A stretch of DNA of 64,000 bases, from NCBI GenBank assembly GCA_030063045.1, contig JAQSEB010000066.1, positions 62,001 through 126,000 on the forward strand. Direction: 5' to 3'. Positions 55,901 through 64,000 of the stretch are shown piece after piece. This DNA is from Pratylenchus scribneri (lineage: Eukaryota > Nematoda > Chromadorea > Rhabditida > Pratylenchidae). Position numbers and translations under genes: made by a program. The notes under the pieces are model-generated. The model worked only from the letters and a program-made list of their open reading frames with translations, was not told the origin of the DNA and ran no database searches. Position 1 is the stretch's first letter. Every line of letters begins with the position of its first letter.

Positions 55901-58051
55901 GTCAATTGCGTCATCTATTTGATTTTTAACAGTGAATATCGCGAAGTTTTCTTGTGAGCCAATTATGGCCAAATTTGACCCTAAATTCATTTTTTTCCTT
56001 TAAGTGCTCATTTTGTGCATTTCAAAGGCCGTTGTTATCCATTCCATTTGCTCCAATGCCTTTTTGAATGCAATGGCTCAAATCAACGCCAACGTCATCA
56101 AACAAATCATCAAAGCAAGAATGAAATGAATGGAAGTTTGATTGTGAGTGCCAGCCCAAGTATGGGAGGAGGGATGACCACCAATTCATTTTGCTATTCC
56201 GAAAAAACATTGGGAGGCAAATTTCGGCAACGTGAATCGGTCACTGCCACTGGAGAAGGTAGTTTATATAGAAGTATGACATTTCAGTATCTGGGCCCAT
56301 TCTTTTGGCCATATCTCAACAAGGAAGCAACCAGTTTAGGGAGGCGATATGCTATTTGAAAACCATAAATGTCCTTTAAAAAGTGGCCAATCAATTTTTT
56401 GTAAATTTAACACAATTTGGAAAATAAACGAATTTTCCTCAAAACATGCGGTTTTATTATATTCAAAGACATGTAACTTTTTAAATGTTGAATTTCATAA
56501 AATAAAAATAGGCCAAGTAATAGAGGAAACTTTGAGCTTCAAATGGCTTATTGCCTTCCTAAATTGGCTAATGCCTTGCAGAGATATTGGCCAAAAGAAT
56601 AGCCCATGTACTCTATAATGACCCTACCCTAATATCCCAAATCGCCTGGGCTGTTATTTTGTCCATATCTCAAGTCTCAACATGAAAGTAGCCAATTCCA
56701 GAAAGGCAATATGCCATTTGAAAGCCCTAAATGTCCTCTCAAAACTGGCCCTTCTAATTTTTTGAAAAATTAAATAATTTATAAGAATAAGGGAGTATTC
56801 CTCAACAAATTAGGGTTTATTAAACCCAAAGGCTATAAATTTTTAAAAAGATAAATTTTATAAATATTTTAGAGCAACTTTTTAAAGGACACTTTAAGCT
56901 TTTCATTGGCATATTGCCTTCCTGAATTGGACCTCTATAAGCTTATAAAGAATGGTCTAAGTAATGAAAAATGTTCTCTAAAAGGCGTTGGTAATGGAAA
57001 AAATGTAATTAATTAAAATCATTCAGGAACTCCAAAATCCTTGACGGGTCCAGAATCGCCCATCTGGCTTCAATGTCCATGCACCGCCATTTCATCGCCA
57101 CACAATTCCCACGGCAACAATCATTTTTGCCATCATCATCGACATCATTATTGCCCGTGTTGGGCTGCTGCTCCCAACATTGGAGAATGGTCAGCAATTT
57201 CAACAGCGCATCAACAAAAGGGAATGGCAATGTTTGCGGCAGACGATTTTGAGGAGGAACGGGACAGTGGATGCGGAGATGAGAATTGTTCCATACAGCA
57301 GCGGCATTCACATCGAGTATGGGCGAATTTATAATCCAAAAAGATTATAACAGTCCAATGATTTATCCTAGACCCTCAACCTTATACCTAATAGATAGAG
57401 CTCATCAATTCGGATCATTTGACTATGTTTGGCTTGGGTTTAACCAATTCTAACTTATTTTTGAACCATTAAACCAAAATGTGTTTAAACCGTTTAATTC
57501 CCTTTAATTTTGACCAAACCATAACAAATTATATTCCATTCAATGCGTCTTGACCAGCTCTATCCAATTGGGTATATTTGGTTTGAGAATGTAGGAAAAA
57601 CCCATAAATTATAATTATTTTGCCTCTTTTTTCAGACATTTTTAATGTTTTTTGCAATTATTTTTTATTTCAGAATTCTTCAATGAGTACCAGCCCAATG
57701 AGAGGAGGCTCAGCCCATCATCATCCGGGCCAACCCCTTCAAAGTAATTGCTATTTGGCGGAAGTGAAAATGATGATGGGCGGTGGGGCAGGCGACGAAT
57801 TGTTGGCAATGCCATCGCCGCCGCACATTTATGTTCGGCCATTGTTGAGCACAGGCAGCAGCCACAGGAATCGACTCAAGGAGGAATGGATGATGCGGAT
57901 GCGGAATGGAGGTGGCCGGATAACAAATGGCAATGGCGGCGGTGGAGGTGGATTTGTTGGCGAACAACAACAATTTGATTACATGGACGATGAGATTCTG
58001 ATGATGGATGCCAACAATGGAAGTGGCGATTTTCCAGTGACCGCGCTTTAA
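52942..58051 (+). CDS. FMRFamide/neuropeptide receptor-like GPCR (rhodopsin family)
   Basis: Ten exons: 52942-52984, 53503-53631, 53674-53828, 53878-53961, 54438-54766, 55183-55405, 55766-55953, 56005-56258, 57027-57316 and 57674-58051; all joins keep frame, 690 residues. Plasma-membrane peptide receptor. N-terminus with sequon NAS; TM1 FNYIVIIIMLPSLSAFGVVT; YSRPRMRNSSNTYLLFLACS opening TM2; TM3 SCSIYFTVAAAFDCYVCVCW (DRY position is FDCY); TM4 IVGAIALLSVVYNS and the NSLRFPQF block typical of invertebrate FMRFamide/myosuppressin receptors; TM5 IVMTLFPFSVLLLLNLLIVC; a long loop 3; TM6 IMVVVLFLCCNTLALVVNLI; TM7 NSSVNCVIYLIFNSEYREVF (NxxxY form). The cytoplasmic tail of ~280 residues is His-, Gly- and Met-rich. 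Introns hold MITEs and a minisatellite. The exact ligand cannot be told. Confidence 0.85.
54030..54370. repeat. 31-bp minisatellite in GPCR intron 4
   Basis: About ten head-to-tail copies of a unit containing AACAGGCGGAATTAATCTA and then RGCGAAAACACA; single changes (AAG/AGG, one ATATGCGG) between copies. It lies wholly inside intron 53962-54437. Confidence 0.9.
54795..55125. repeat. MITE family B, copy 2 (GPCR intron 5)
   Basis: Arms: GGGCCATTCTTTCGCATA, TTCGGGAAGGCGATATATCA and AAGCACAAAGTGTCCTTTAC on the left; GGACATTTAGGGCTTTCAAA, TTCCTTCCTAAATTG and GAGATATGGCCAAAAAATGG on the right, inverted. Within intron 54767-55182. Confidence 0.7.
55469..55725 (+). repeat. MITE family A, copy 1 (GPCR intron 6)
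   Basis: Left end GATCTCGTCAAGGCGCATCA, right end AATGCGTCTTGACCAGTTCT: imperfect inverted repeats. Interior has TGAACCATTAAA, GTTTAAACCGTTTAAT and GACCAAACCATTA. Copies at 57350-57610, 59020-59295 and, inverted, 61083-61372. Confidence 0.7.
56281..56612. repeat. MITE family B, copy 3 (GPCR intron 8)
   Basis: Left arm TTTTGGCCATATCTCAACAA, GGAGGCGATATGCTATTTGA, TAAATGTCCTTTAAA; right arm TTCAAATGGCTTATTGCCTT and CAGAGATATTGGCCAAAAGA. The clearest pair of arms of the family. Confidence 0.7.
56640..56965. repeat. MITE family B, copy 4 (GPCR intron 8)
   Basis: Left arm GTCCATATCTCAAGTCTC, AAGGCAATATGCCATTTGAA, CTAAATGTCCTC; right arm AAAGGACACTTTAAGC and TTGGCATATTGCCTTCCTGA. More diverged than copy 3 and placed directly behind it. 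Confidence 0.65.
57350..57610 (+). repeat. MITE family A, copy 2 (GPCR intron 9)
   Basis: Shares GTTTGGCTTGGGTTTAACCA, TTTTTGAACCATTAAACC, and the right end CAATGCGTCTTGACCAGCTC followed by TATCCAATTGGGTA. The left end is worn (AGCTCATCAATTCGGATCA). Confidence 0.7.
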
Positions 58052-58390
58052 TTTATCCCATATCCTCCTCAATATTTAATACTACCTAATTGTAATTTAA
58101 ATATATAATTAAATAAATAAATTTATTCTTGATTTTAATTTAAACCAATTTAATTTTAAATCCACATTTTTTCATTCATTCACATTTTTAATTATTCTTA
58201 AAAAATCGGTTTATTAGCCTCCGAAATTCGAATCCAAATCGTAAAGGAATTGATTTTTCCCATTTCCTTTTAATATAATACTGCCCAATAATTTTTTCTC
58301 TCATTTCCAAACCAATTCCCCTTTCATTTCCTTCCCTTTTCCTTTTCTCATCCTTTGTCATTTAAATATCCTTTCTATCCAATCCCAGTC
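58052..58390. other. Intergenic region
   Basis: GPCR 3' UTR (AATAAATAAAT near 58113) and pyrimidine-rich sequence before the 5S-like unit. Nothing else seen. Confidence 0.5.
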
Positions 58391-58535
58391 GCTTACGACC
58401 ATACCGCGTTGAATGCACGCCATCCCGTCCGATCTGGCAAGTTAAGCAACGCTGGGCCTCCATCAATCCTGTATCAAAGCACATGGAAAACATTATTTCA
58501 CGCAAAAATACTTTGCGAATCGGGGTATCGTAAGC
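58391..58535 (+). pseudogene. 5S rRNA-like sequence with replaced middle
   Basis: The first ~75 bases start GCTTACGACCATACCGCGTT and include GAATGCACGCCATCCCGTCC and GATCTGGCAAGTTAAGCAAC, as in nematode 5S rRNA. The end, GAATCGGGGTATCGTAAGC, resembles the 5S 3' end and pairs exactly with the start (GCTTACGA/TCGTAAGC). Between them, about 50 bases are unrelated to the 5S loop E/C-box region, and total length is 145 rather than about 119. A T-run follows at 58536, as for a pol III terminator. It may be a pseudogene or a divergent 5S-derived RNA. Confidence 0.75.
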
Positions 58536-58890
58536 TTTTTTCCTCATTTTTTGGGTAAATTTTTCGTATTTTAAACAAATTTATAGAGGAAATAATTTTT
58601 ATTTTTAAGAACAGGACCAAAAAAAATTTCTTCGGATACCTACCCTTCGACCTCAAGCAAAATTCCCCCGTATTTCCCTTCCCAATAATATAGAAATGAT
58701 TTCTAATTAAAAAACAACTAAATTAAAGTGTAAATTTTTATCCTCGATTTTTATAAATAAAATTGCCAAATAAAATGAGAAAATATTTAGACAAAAAATA
58801 TGGAACTTGTTAAAATGTGAGTGAATTCTTTGAATGTTCAAAATTAAATCAGCCTCCTTTCCTTTTCATAATTTATTTAAATTCAAATCA

Positions 58891-61800
58891 TCATTCCCTT
58901 CGCATTTTCTTGTTCAACGATGGTTCTTTATAGTTGCCAATTTTGGTGGCAGCGGCCCTTAAAAAATGTGGTTTAGCAGATTAAGAATAAATTTTAATTT
59001 AGAAAAAAGATTTGTTTATAACGAACGGTTCAGTGGTTTAAGACCCCTAAACCGTATACCCAATCGATAGATCTCTTCAAGGCGCATCATTTGATTATGT
59101 TTTGGCTTAGGTTTAACCAATTCTAACTTGGTTTTGAACCATTAAACCAAAATGGGTTTAAACCGTTTATTACCCTTTAATTGTTGACCAAACCATTAAA
59201 AATTATATCCATTCTATGCGTCTTGACCAGCTCTATCCAATTGGGTAATAAATGGTTTGTGAATTTAGGACAAACTCATACTTAAACTATTAAATTATAA
59301 TTATTTTTGGCTCATTTTTTCGTCAACCATTAAAGCATTTTGACATTTTGGTTCATTTTTTCGACAAAAATATTTAAAATAATAATAATTAATCCAAACC
59401 TTCTTTGTCTCCCAGACGCAGTGGAAGATGTGTTGCATGAATGAGGGGTGGAAAATGGAGTGGATGTCCCGGAATATTGACTGACAGTTTCCATTTTGGT
59501 CAGCGTCAAATCCTCGTCCACATTTTCGTTTTCATCAGTTTCATCGTTGTTGTCCGCCGGTGTTTCTGCCACCACACTGACCTGCAAAGGGAAAAGATTT
59601 GCAATTTTTCTTTCGCTCGCAATTTCTGTTAAAAAAATTTTGGCCTTAAAATTTTCTTAAAAAATTTTAGCCTTAAATTTTCTAAAAAAAATTTTGGCCT
59701 TAAAAATTTCTAAAAAAATTTTGCCCTTAAAATATTTTCTAAAAAAAAAAATTGGCCTTAAAATTTTCGAAAAATAATTTGGCCTTAAAATTTTCTACAA
59801 ATAATTTGGCCTTAAAAATTTCTAAAAAAATTTTGCCCTTAAAATATTTTCTAAAAAAAAAATTGGCCTTAAAATTTTCTAAAAAAAATTTTGGCCTTAA
59901 ATTTTCTAAAAAAATTTTGGCCTTAAATTTTCTAAAAAATTTTGGCCTTTTAAAATTTTTTTCCCTTCCCCGAAAAAAAATTCTGTCTATGCCTTTGCTT
60001 ACCTCATCCTTCTCCTCTTCCACCTTCACATCATTTTGTTGATTTTGTGGTGTTCGACGCATTGTGGTTCGACGAATGGTGATGGTGGAGGGCAAAACCG
60101 GGGTGATGGCCTCTTCCTCATTTTGGTTATTCTCTTTGCCTTCTTCAGCATCTTCCCATTCATTTTTGACATAGGTAACATTTCCGGTCTCTTCCTCCTC
60201 ATCCTCCTCTTCTTCCATGCGAGCTGTTGTCCAGATGGTCTCATTCACGATGGACAATTTTGGCGATGACATGTTTTGGTGGTTTTGGACCTTTTTTGAA
60301 AAAATTATTTATGGTTTATTAGTTTTTTTCGGTGAAGGATAATTCAAATTTGGTATTGGTTTTAAACCTTAAGTGGTGTAAAAACGGGTTTAAAACGAGT
60401 TCTTAGATTTTAAGTGATTTTTTATTGTATTGGCCTATAGGGTTTGGCTCTGGTTTTAAATCGTAAAAGTTACAGCTGGTAGGAAAAGGTTTGGTATTAG
60501 TTTTAAACCTTAAATGATTTAAAACCGGTTAAAAATTTTAGGAGCCTGATTGCCTGATGGCGGTAAATCAATGTCAAATTTAAATTCTCCATCATCTAAA
60601 AACCTCTAAATACACATTTTGGAAAAAAATTTAAAATTTTTGAAAAATGGAAGTGTAAAAAATTACATGGTGTTCCTGTTCGACAGCAGTTTTCTCATCC
60701 GGAATGTTCGTCTTTGTCTCCTCATCAGCAGATTCAAATTTCTCTTCTTCATTTGCTTCTTCCATTTTCTCCATTTCCTCTTCCTTTCCGTTCATTTCCA
60801 CCTTTCCTTCTTCCTCATTCAATTTCAATGGCTCATCAATTTTCTCATTTTCCACCTTTGCTTGTTCCGAATTTGCTTCTTCCTCTTCTTCAATTTTGTC
60901 CATTCCCGTCTCCTTCACCAATCCAAGTCCATCGCCCAATTGTTGTTGCGGTTGGCTCTCATCAAAAATGTTTGATTCGTCCACAATTGAATACTTAAAA
61001 ATTGAATTAATTTAAAAATCGAGAAATATTTAATTTGTTGAACTAAACAAAACAAAGAGTACCAAAATAATTTTAATTGTTTACTGATTTATCCTACATT
61101 CTCAAATCCCAAACCATATACGATATACCATATATACCCAATTGGATAGAGCTGGTCAAGACGCATTGAATGGTATATAATTTGTGAATGGTTTGGTCAA
61201 AATTAAAGTTGTATTAAACGGTTTAAACCCATTTTGGTTTAATGGTTCAAAACCATCATTTAGAATTGGTTAAACGAAAGCCAAAGCATAATCAAATGAT
61301 GCGAATTAATGAGATCTAACAATTAGGTATAAGATTTATGCTTTATGGGTTTGGGATAAACCACTAAACCGTTTATAATTTTTTGAAAATTAAATAAATG
61401 TATTTAAAAATCGAGAAAATAAACCTCATTGGAAAATCGAAAAGTGGATGAAGACGAAGAGGTAGAGGCCATTGGAACCATTGGCGACTCGGGAACTGCA
61501 AAAATAATTTAATTTAATTCCTTTAAATAAAAGCAAACTTCGTTTCAATGTTGGCTTATATTCGCGCGACGGGCCCTCCATAGAAACGGCGATTTGGTTG
61601 GCTTTTGCCGGCTCAATTGCTCCACTCACATACTCCTCCTCCAACAGCGCTTCGTCAATGTCGCCCACAAATGCGCGGAATTCGGTGATCCCAGTTTCCA
61701 GCGATCTGATTGTCCGCTCGGTGATTGCTTTGATTTGAGCCAATTTGCGCTAAATTTTTCAAAAGTTAATTGGACAAATTTGATTAAAATAAATCGTGGA

Positions 61801-62065
61801 AACCCTAGTTTTGTCGGCAGCCAACAATTCAATGCGTTCATCGTCTTCTTTGGTCAATAAATTGTTGATCCGTTCCCTAAATTGAGTAAATTTGTGAATA
61901 ATTTTAGCAAATTTACTACCTCAATGCCCGGTTCTCATTCTCCAGCTTAAAACATTTTCGTTGCTCAATTTGATATAGACATTGGAGTTGTTCATTCAGA
62001 ATGACCGATTTGGCGCGAATACTTCGCTGATTTTTGCTATTTTTTAGCGGGGAATCCTTAACCAT
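58891..62065 (-). CDS. sgo-1: Shugoshin-like centromeric cohesin protector
   Basis: Recruits PP2A to centromeres and protects cohesin. The start at 62065 opens MVKDSPLKNSKNQRSIRAKS, then a coiled coil (VILNEQLQCLYQIEQRKCFK, LENENRALRERINNL) as in shugoshin N-terminal dimerisation helices. Further exons (near 61740-61426, 60995-60665, 60297-60002 and 59581-59400) encode acidic, Ser/Thr-rich disordered sequence. The last exon 58957-58891 joins in phase and gives GNYKEPSLNKKMRRE then stop: the basic C-terminal shugoshin motif (YKEPSL..K.RR). N-terminal coiled coil plus C-terminal SGO box with a long poorly conserved middle is the family layout. Two introns carry repeats: a MITE A copy (59020-59295) and an AT-rich tandem array; a further inverted MITE A lies in intron 61083-61372. 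Confidence 0.8.
59020..59295 (+). repeat. MITE family A, copy 3 (shugoshin intron)
   Basis: Left end has TATACCCAATCGATAGATCT and CTTCAAGGCGCATCA; right end TATGCGTCTTGACCAGCTCT and ATCCAATTGGGTA. Best preserved copy for the terminal inverted repeats. Confidence 0.75.
59620..59965. repeat. AT-rich tandem array in shugoshin intron
   Basis: About a dozen copies of a 20-30 bp unit of the form TTGGCCTTAAAATTTTCTAA plus an A-run. The minus-strand frame through it is open (Phe, Lys, Ala, Leu repeats), but a GT donor at 60001 and an AG acceptor at 59582 remove it in phase, so it is called intronic. Confidence 0.75.
61083..61372 (-). repeat. MITE family A, copy 4, inverted (shugoshin intron)
   Basis: On the plus strand begins TACCCAATTGGATAGAGCTG, GTCAAGACGCATTGAATGG, then GGTTTAAACCCATTTTGG; the other end has AATCAAATGATGCGAATTA. 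Reverse orientation of the other three copies. Confidence 0.75.
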
Positions 62066-62560
62066 TTTTAGGTGATTTTTCTTATCTAAAATTTTAAAAT
62101 TTATAACAAATTTTTATTTAATTCATTCGAGTGAAGCCGATTAATTAAATCTGGAAAAACCAATTTGTTTTCCTCTTCATTTGAATTTAGAAGCCGAGCC
62201 GACGGACGCCAATTTCTTCTTAATTTCACCTATTCTCTTGCAGAGAAACTAAAATGTGATTAGAGAGAATGTTATAAAATGAGGTTAAGAAAACGAGAAA
62301 AATAGAGTCTATGTTAAAAATATCTAAAGTAATAAATAAAAAATCGTGACAAAAAATGGTCTAACTAACTAACATAAGCGAAAATTGTCTCCTTTTCTCA
62401 CGTGGTAATAGACATGGAATGGGATAAATTGTTGCTGATGAATGATGATGATGATGTCGTCATGGCCATATGCGGCGGAATCATATGTTCCTTTTTTAAT
62501 CTCTTTTTTTTCTAATCATTCTTTTAAATTTTTCCTAATTTTCAGATTTTTTTACCAAAA

Positions 62561-63246
62561 ATGATCTCCTTTTCTCGCTTGTCATGGCCTCTATCAATTA
62601 AAATTTACTTTGCCATCATCCTTTTACCAATTCTGCCCATTGAAATGGCCTCAAATCGTTCCAAGGTTGGCTACGAATCGCTGTGGAATTTGAATGAAAT
62701 GACCGAATGCAAATTGCACTACACCGCCTTGGACTATAACAATTATGGCTGCTGGTTTGCATATATAAGAAAATTTTATAAATAACTTGGACTATTCAAG
62801 GTGCGGAGTTGGCGGATCCGGTGAACCCATGGACGGGATTGACGCGTAAAAATTCAAAGTTTAATTAATTTAAAATCCAAAAAATATTTACAATTTAATT
62901 AAAATAAATTCAAAAATATTGAAAATTTAAGGATGCCATTTTTTTTTGCTAGCTATTTGATTTTTTTTTGCTAGCTATTATAAAATAATTTTTTTTTGCA
63001 AGCTATTTGATTTTTTTTTGCTAGCTAATGAGACATTTTATCTTTTGATGTTAATTTTATTTTTTAATCGAAAAAAAGTCAAAACCTACTAAAATTAACC
63101 CCGAAACCGGTTTGGAAAAATGAAAATAAATAATATAATGGAAAATTAATAATTAAAAAAATTAAATTTTCAGGTGCAAAAGAGTCCAAGATGAAAACAA
63201 GAGTAATGGACGTCCAATTCAGGCCAATTTAGTCAAAACAATTTAG
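62561..63246 (+). CDS. Secreted phospholipase A2-like protein, short, probably inactive
   Basis: Three exons by frame: 62561-62754, 62801-62845 and 63174-63246 (about 103 residues). An N-terminal hydrophobic stretch (IKIYFAIILLPILPIEMA) looks like a signal peptide. Then LWNLNEMTECKLHYTALDYN and the PLA2 calcium loop YGCWCGVGGSGEPMD (family YGC.CG.GG.G.P.D). The active-site helix should read DxCCxxHD; as spliced here it reads DACKRVQD, with Cys to Lys and the catalytic His to Gln, and the protein stops 18 residues later, far short of the usual ~120-residue mature enzyme. The third exon is inferred from splice sites and spacing; a missing real exon or a pseudogene is possible. The start follows a TTTTCAG acceptor. 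Confidence 0.6.
62938..63028. repeat. Short tandem repeat in PLA2-like intron
   Basis: Four copies of a unit like TTTTTTTTGCTAGCTATTTG, one with CAAGCT. Inside intron 62846-63173. Confidence 0.8.
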
Positions 63247-63600
63247 AAAAAGCTTCCATTTGATTTGTAATTTGTAAATCTATTTATACTCTAAAAATAT
63301 CTCACAATGTTTGGAAAATATTTATCGAATTGCAAAATAAAATAATTAAAATAATTGGCAATGAAAAATTATTACAATAAATTGGATTGAAAATAGATTA
63401 ATTTAATTGAATGATAAAGCTTTGCGAGCAAGACTGGGACGGCCACGTTTGCGTTTGCCTTGGATGGGTTTGGATAAAGAGTAAGGGTTGACCAGTGTTT
63501 TTACAATAAAATGCATGACAAAGACAGAATGTTTGCATGGCATCTTTTTCTAGCCAAAATGACTAGAATCTTGGTCTCGTCATCTTGATTTCGCCTACGC
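63247..63600. other. Intergenic region
   Basis: AT-rich 3' flank of the PLA2-like gene. Minus-strand reading is open at 63500-63600 only as an extension of the minisatellite frames. Nothing else seen. Confidence 0.5.
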
Positions 63601-63945
63601 CTCCAGGAAGTCGCCTTGGCACATTGGATGCTTGCCTCCAACTCCAGGAAGTCGCCTCGGCACATTAGATGCTTGCCTCCAACTCCAGGAAGTCGCCTTG
63701 GCACATTGGATGCTTGCCTCCAACTCCAGGAAGTCGCCTTGGCACATTGGATGCTTGCCTCCACCTCCAGGAAGTCGCCTCGGCACATTAGATGCTTGCC
63801 TCCAACTCCAGGAAGTCGCCTTGGCACATTGGATGCTTGCCTCCACCTCCAGGAAGTCGCCTCGGCACATTAGATGCTTGCCTCCAACTCCAGGAAGTCG
63901 CCTTGGCACATTGGATGCTCGCCTCCAACTCCAGGAAGACGCCTC
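63601..63945. repeat. 41-bp minisatellite, about 8.4 copies
   Basis: Unit: CTCCAGGAAGTCGCCTTGGC followed by ACATTGGATGCTTGCCTCCA and one more A. Two main unit types differ at linked positions (CTTGGCACATTGG versus CTCGGCACATTAG), with further AACTCC/ACCTCC variants. Because 41 is not a multiple of 3, the frames cycle; several frames on both strands are stop-free across the array. Confidence 0.92.
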
Positions 63946-64000
63946 GATAAAAAACATTTGTTCCTCTCGTTTCAAATCTAAAATGTAATAAAATATTATT

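Noticed and set aside
58355..58558. ORFs on both strands across the 5S-like sequence
   Set aside because: They overlap a clear 5S-derived RNA sequence and show no protein signature.
59739..60001. Minus-strand open frame of Phe-Lys-Ala-Lys repeats as coding sequence
   Set aside because: It is an AT-rich tandem array between a good donor (60001) and acceptor (59582); removing it joins shugoshin exons in frame.
63501..63975. 108- to 126-codon ORFs on both strands
   Set aside because: They only reflect stop-free cycling of the 41-bp unit; no start context, splice sites or family.

Overview
The window is AT-rich eukaryotic DNA. Its genes are broken by many short introns (about 40-60 bp, GT...AG), and the genes and repeats suggest a nematode. 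The clues are the 5' half of a 5S rRNA of the nematode type, AG acceptors just upstream of several start codons (as expected for spliced-leader trans-splicing), a FMRFamide-receptor-like GPCR, and orthologues of nematode genes such as rme-6 and bet-1. I cannot name the species; a clade IV (Tylenchina) nematode is only a guess.

Left part (1-37 kb), mostly conserved single-copy genes: NDUFV2 (partial, minus), a USP36-like ubiquitin protease (minus), a long empty gap with one inverted-repeat element, Na/K-ATPase beta (plus), an N-terminal dynamitin fragment (plus), RUVBL2/reptin (minus) head to head with a BET double-bromodomain gene (plus), then APC8/CDC23, RME-6/GAPVD1 and TADA1 (all plus), and an EVI5-like Rab-GAP (plus). 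Many of these act on chromatin or the cell cycle. The BET gene carries two tandem 120-nt exons separated by only 17 nt that encode alternative halves of bromodomain 1. At 36.4-37.2 kb on the minus strand is a small gene built of tiny, all phase-2, length-multiple-of-3 exons, each carrying a SPFGN-type repeat.

Middle (37.6-50.6 kb), a minus-strand block of long intronless ORFs from mobile elements. In transcription order: a 5'-truncated Ty3/gypsy pol with a good -1 frameshift signal, an LTR-like non-coding segment, a 700-residue gag-like protein with three zinc knuckles, a 1154-residue superfamily 1 helicase whose frame overlaps the end of gag, and a further unknown ORF behind a TATA box. Short boundary motifs recur through the block. 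A gag plus SF1 helicase unit is the most unusual system here.

Right part (52.9-64 kb): a peptide GPCR whose introns are full of MITEs and a minisatellite, a chimeric 5S rRNA-like sequence, a shugoshin gene (minus), a short secreted PLA2-like gene that seems to lack the catalytic histidine, and a 41-bp minisatellite at the right edge. All exon models come from reading splice sites and frame by eye, without transcripts.
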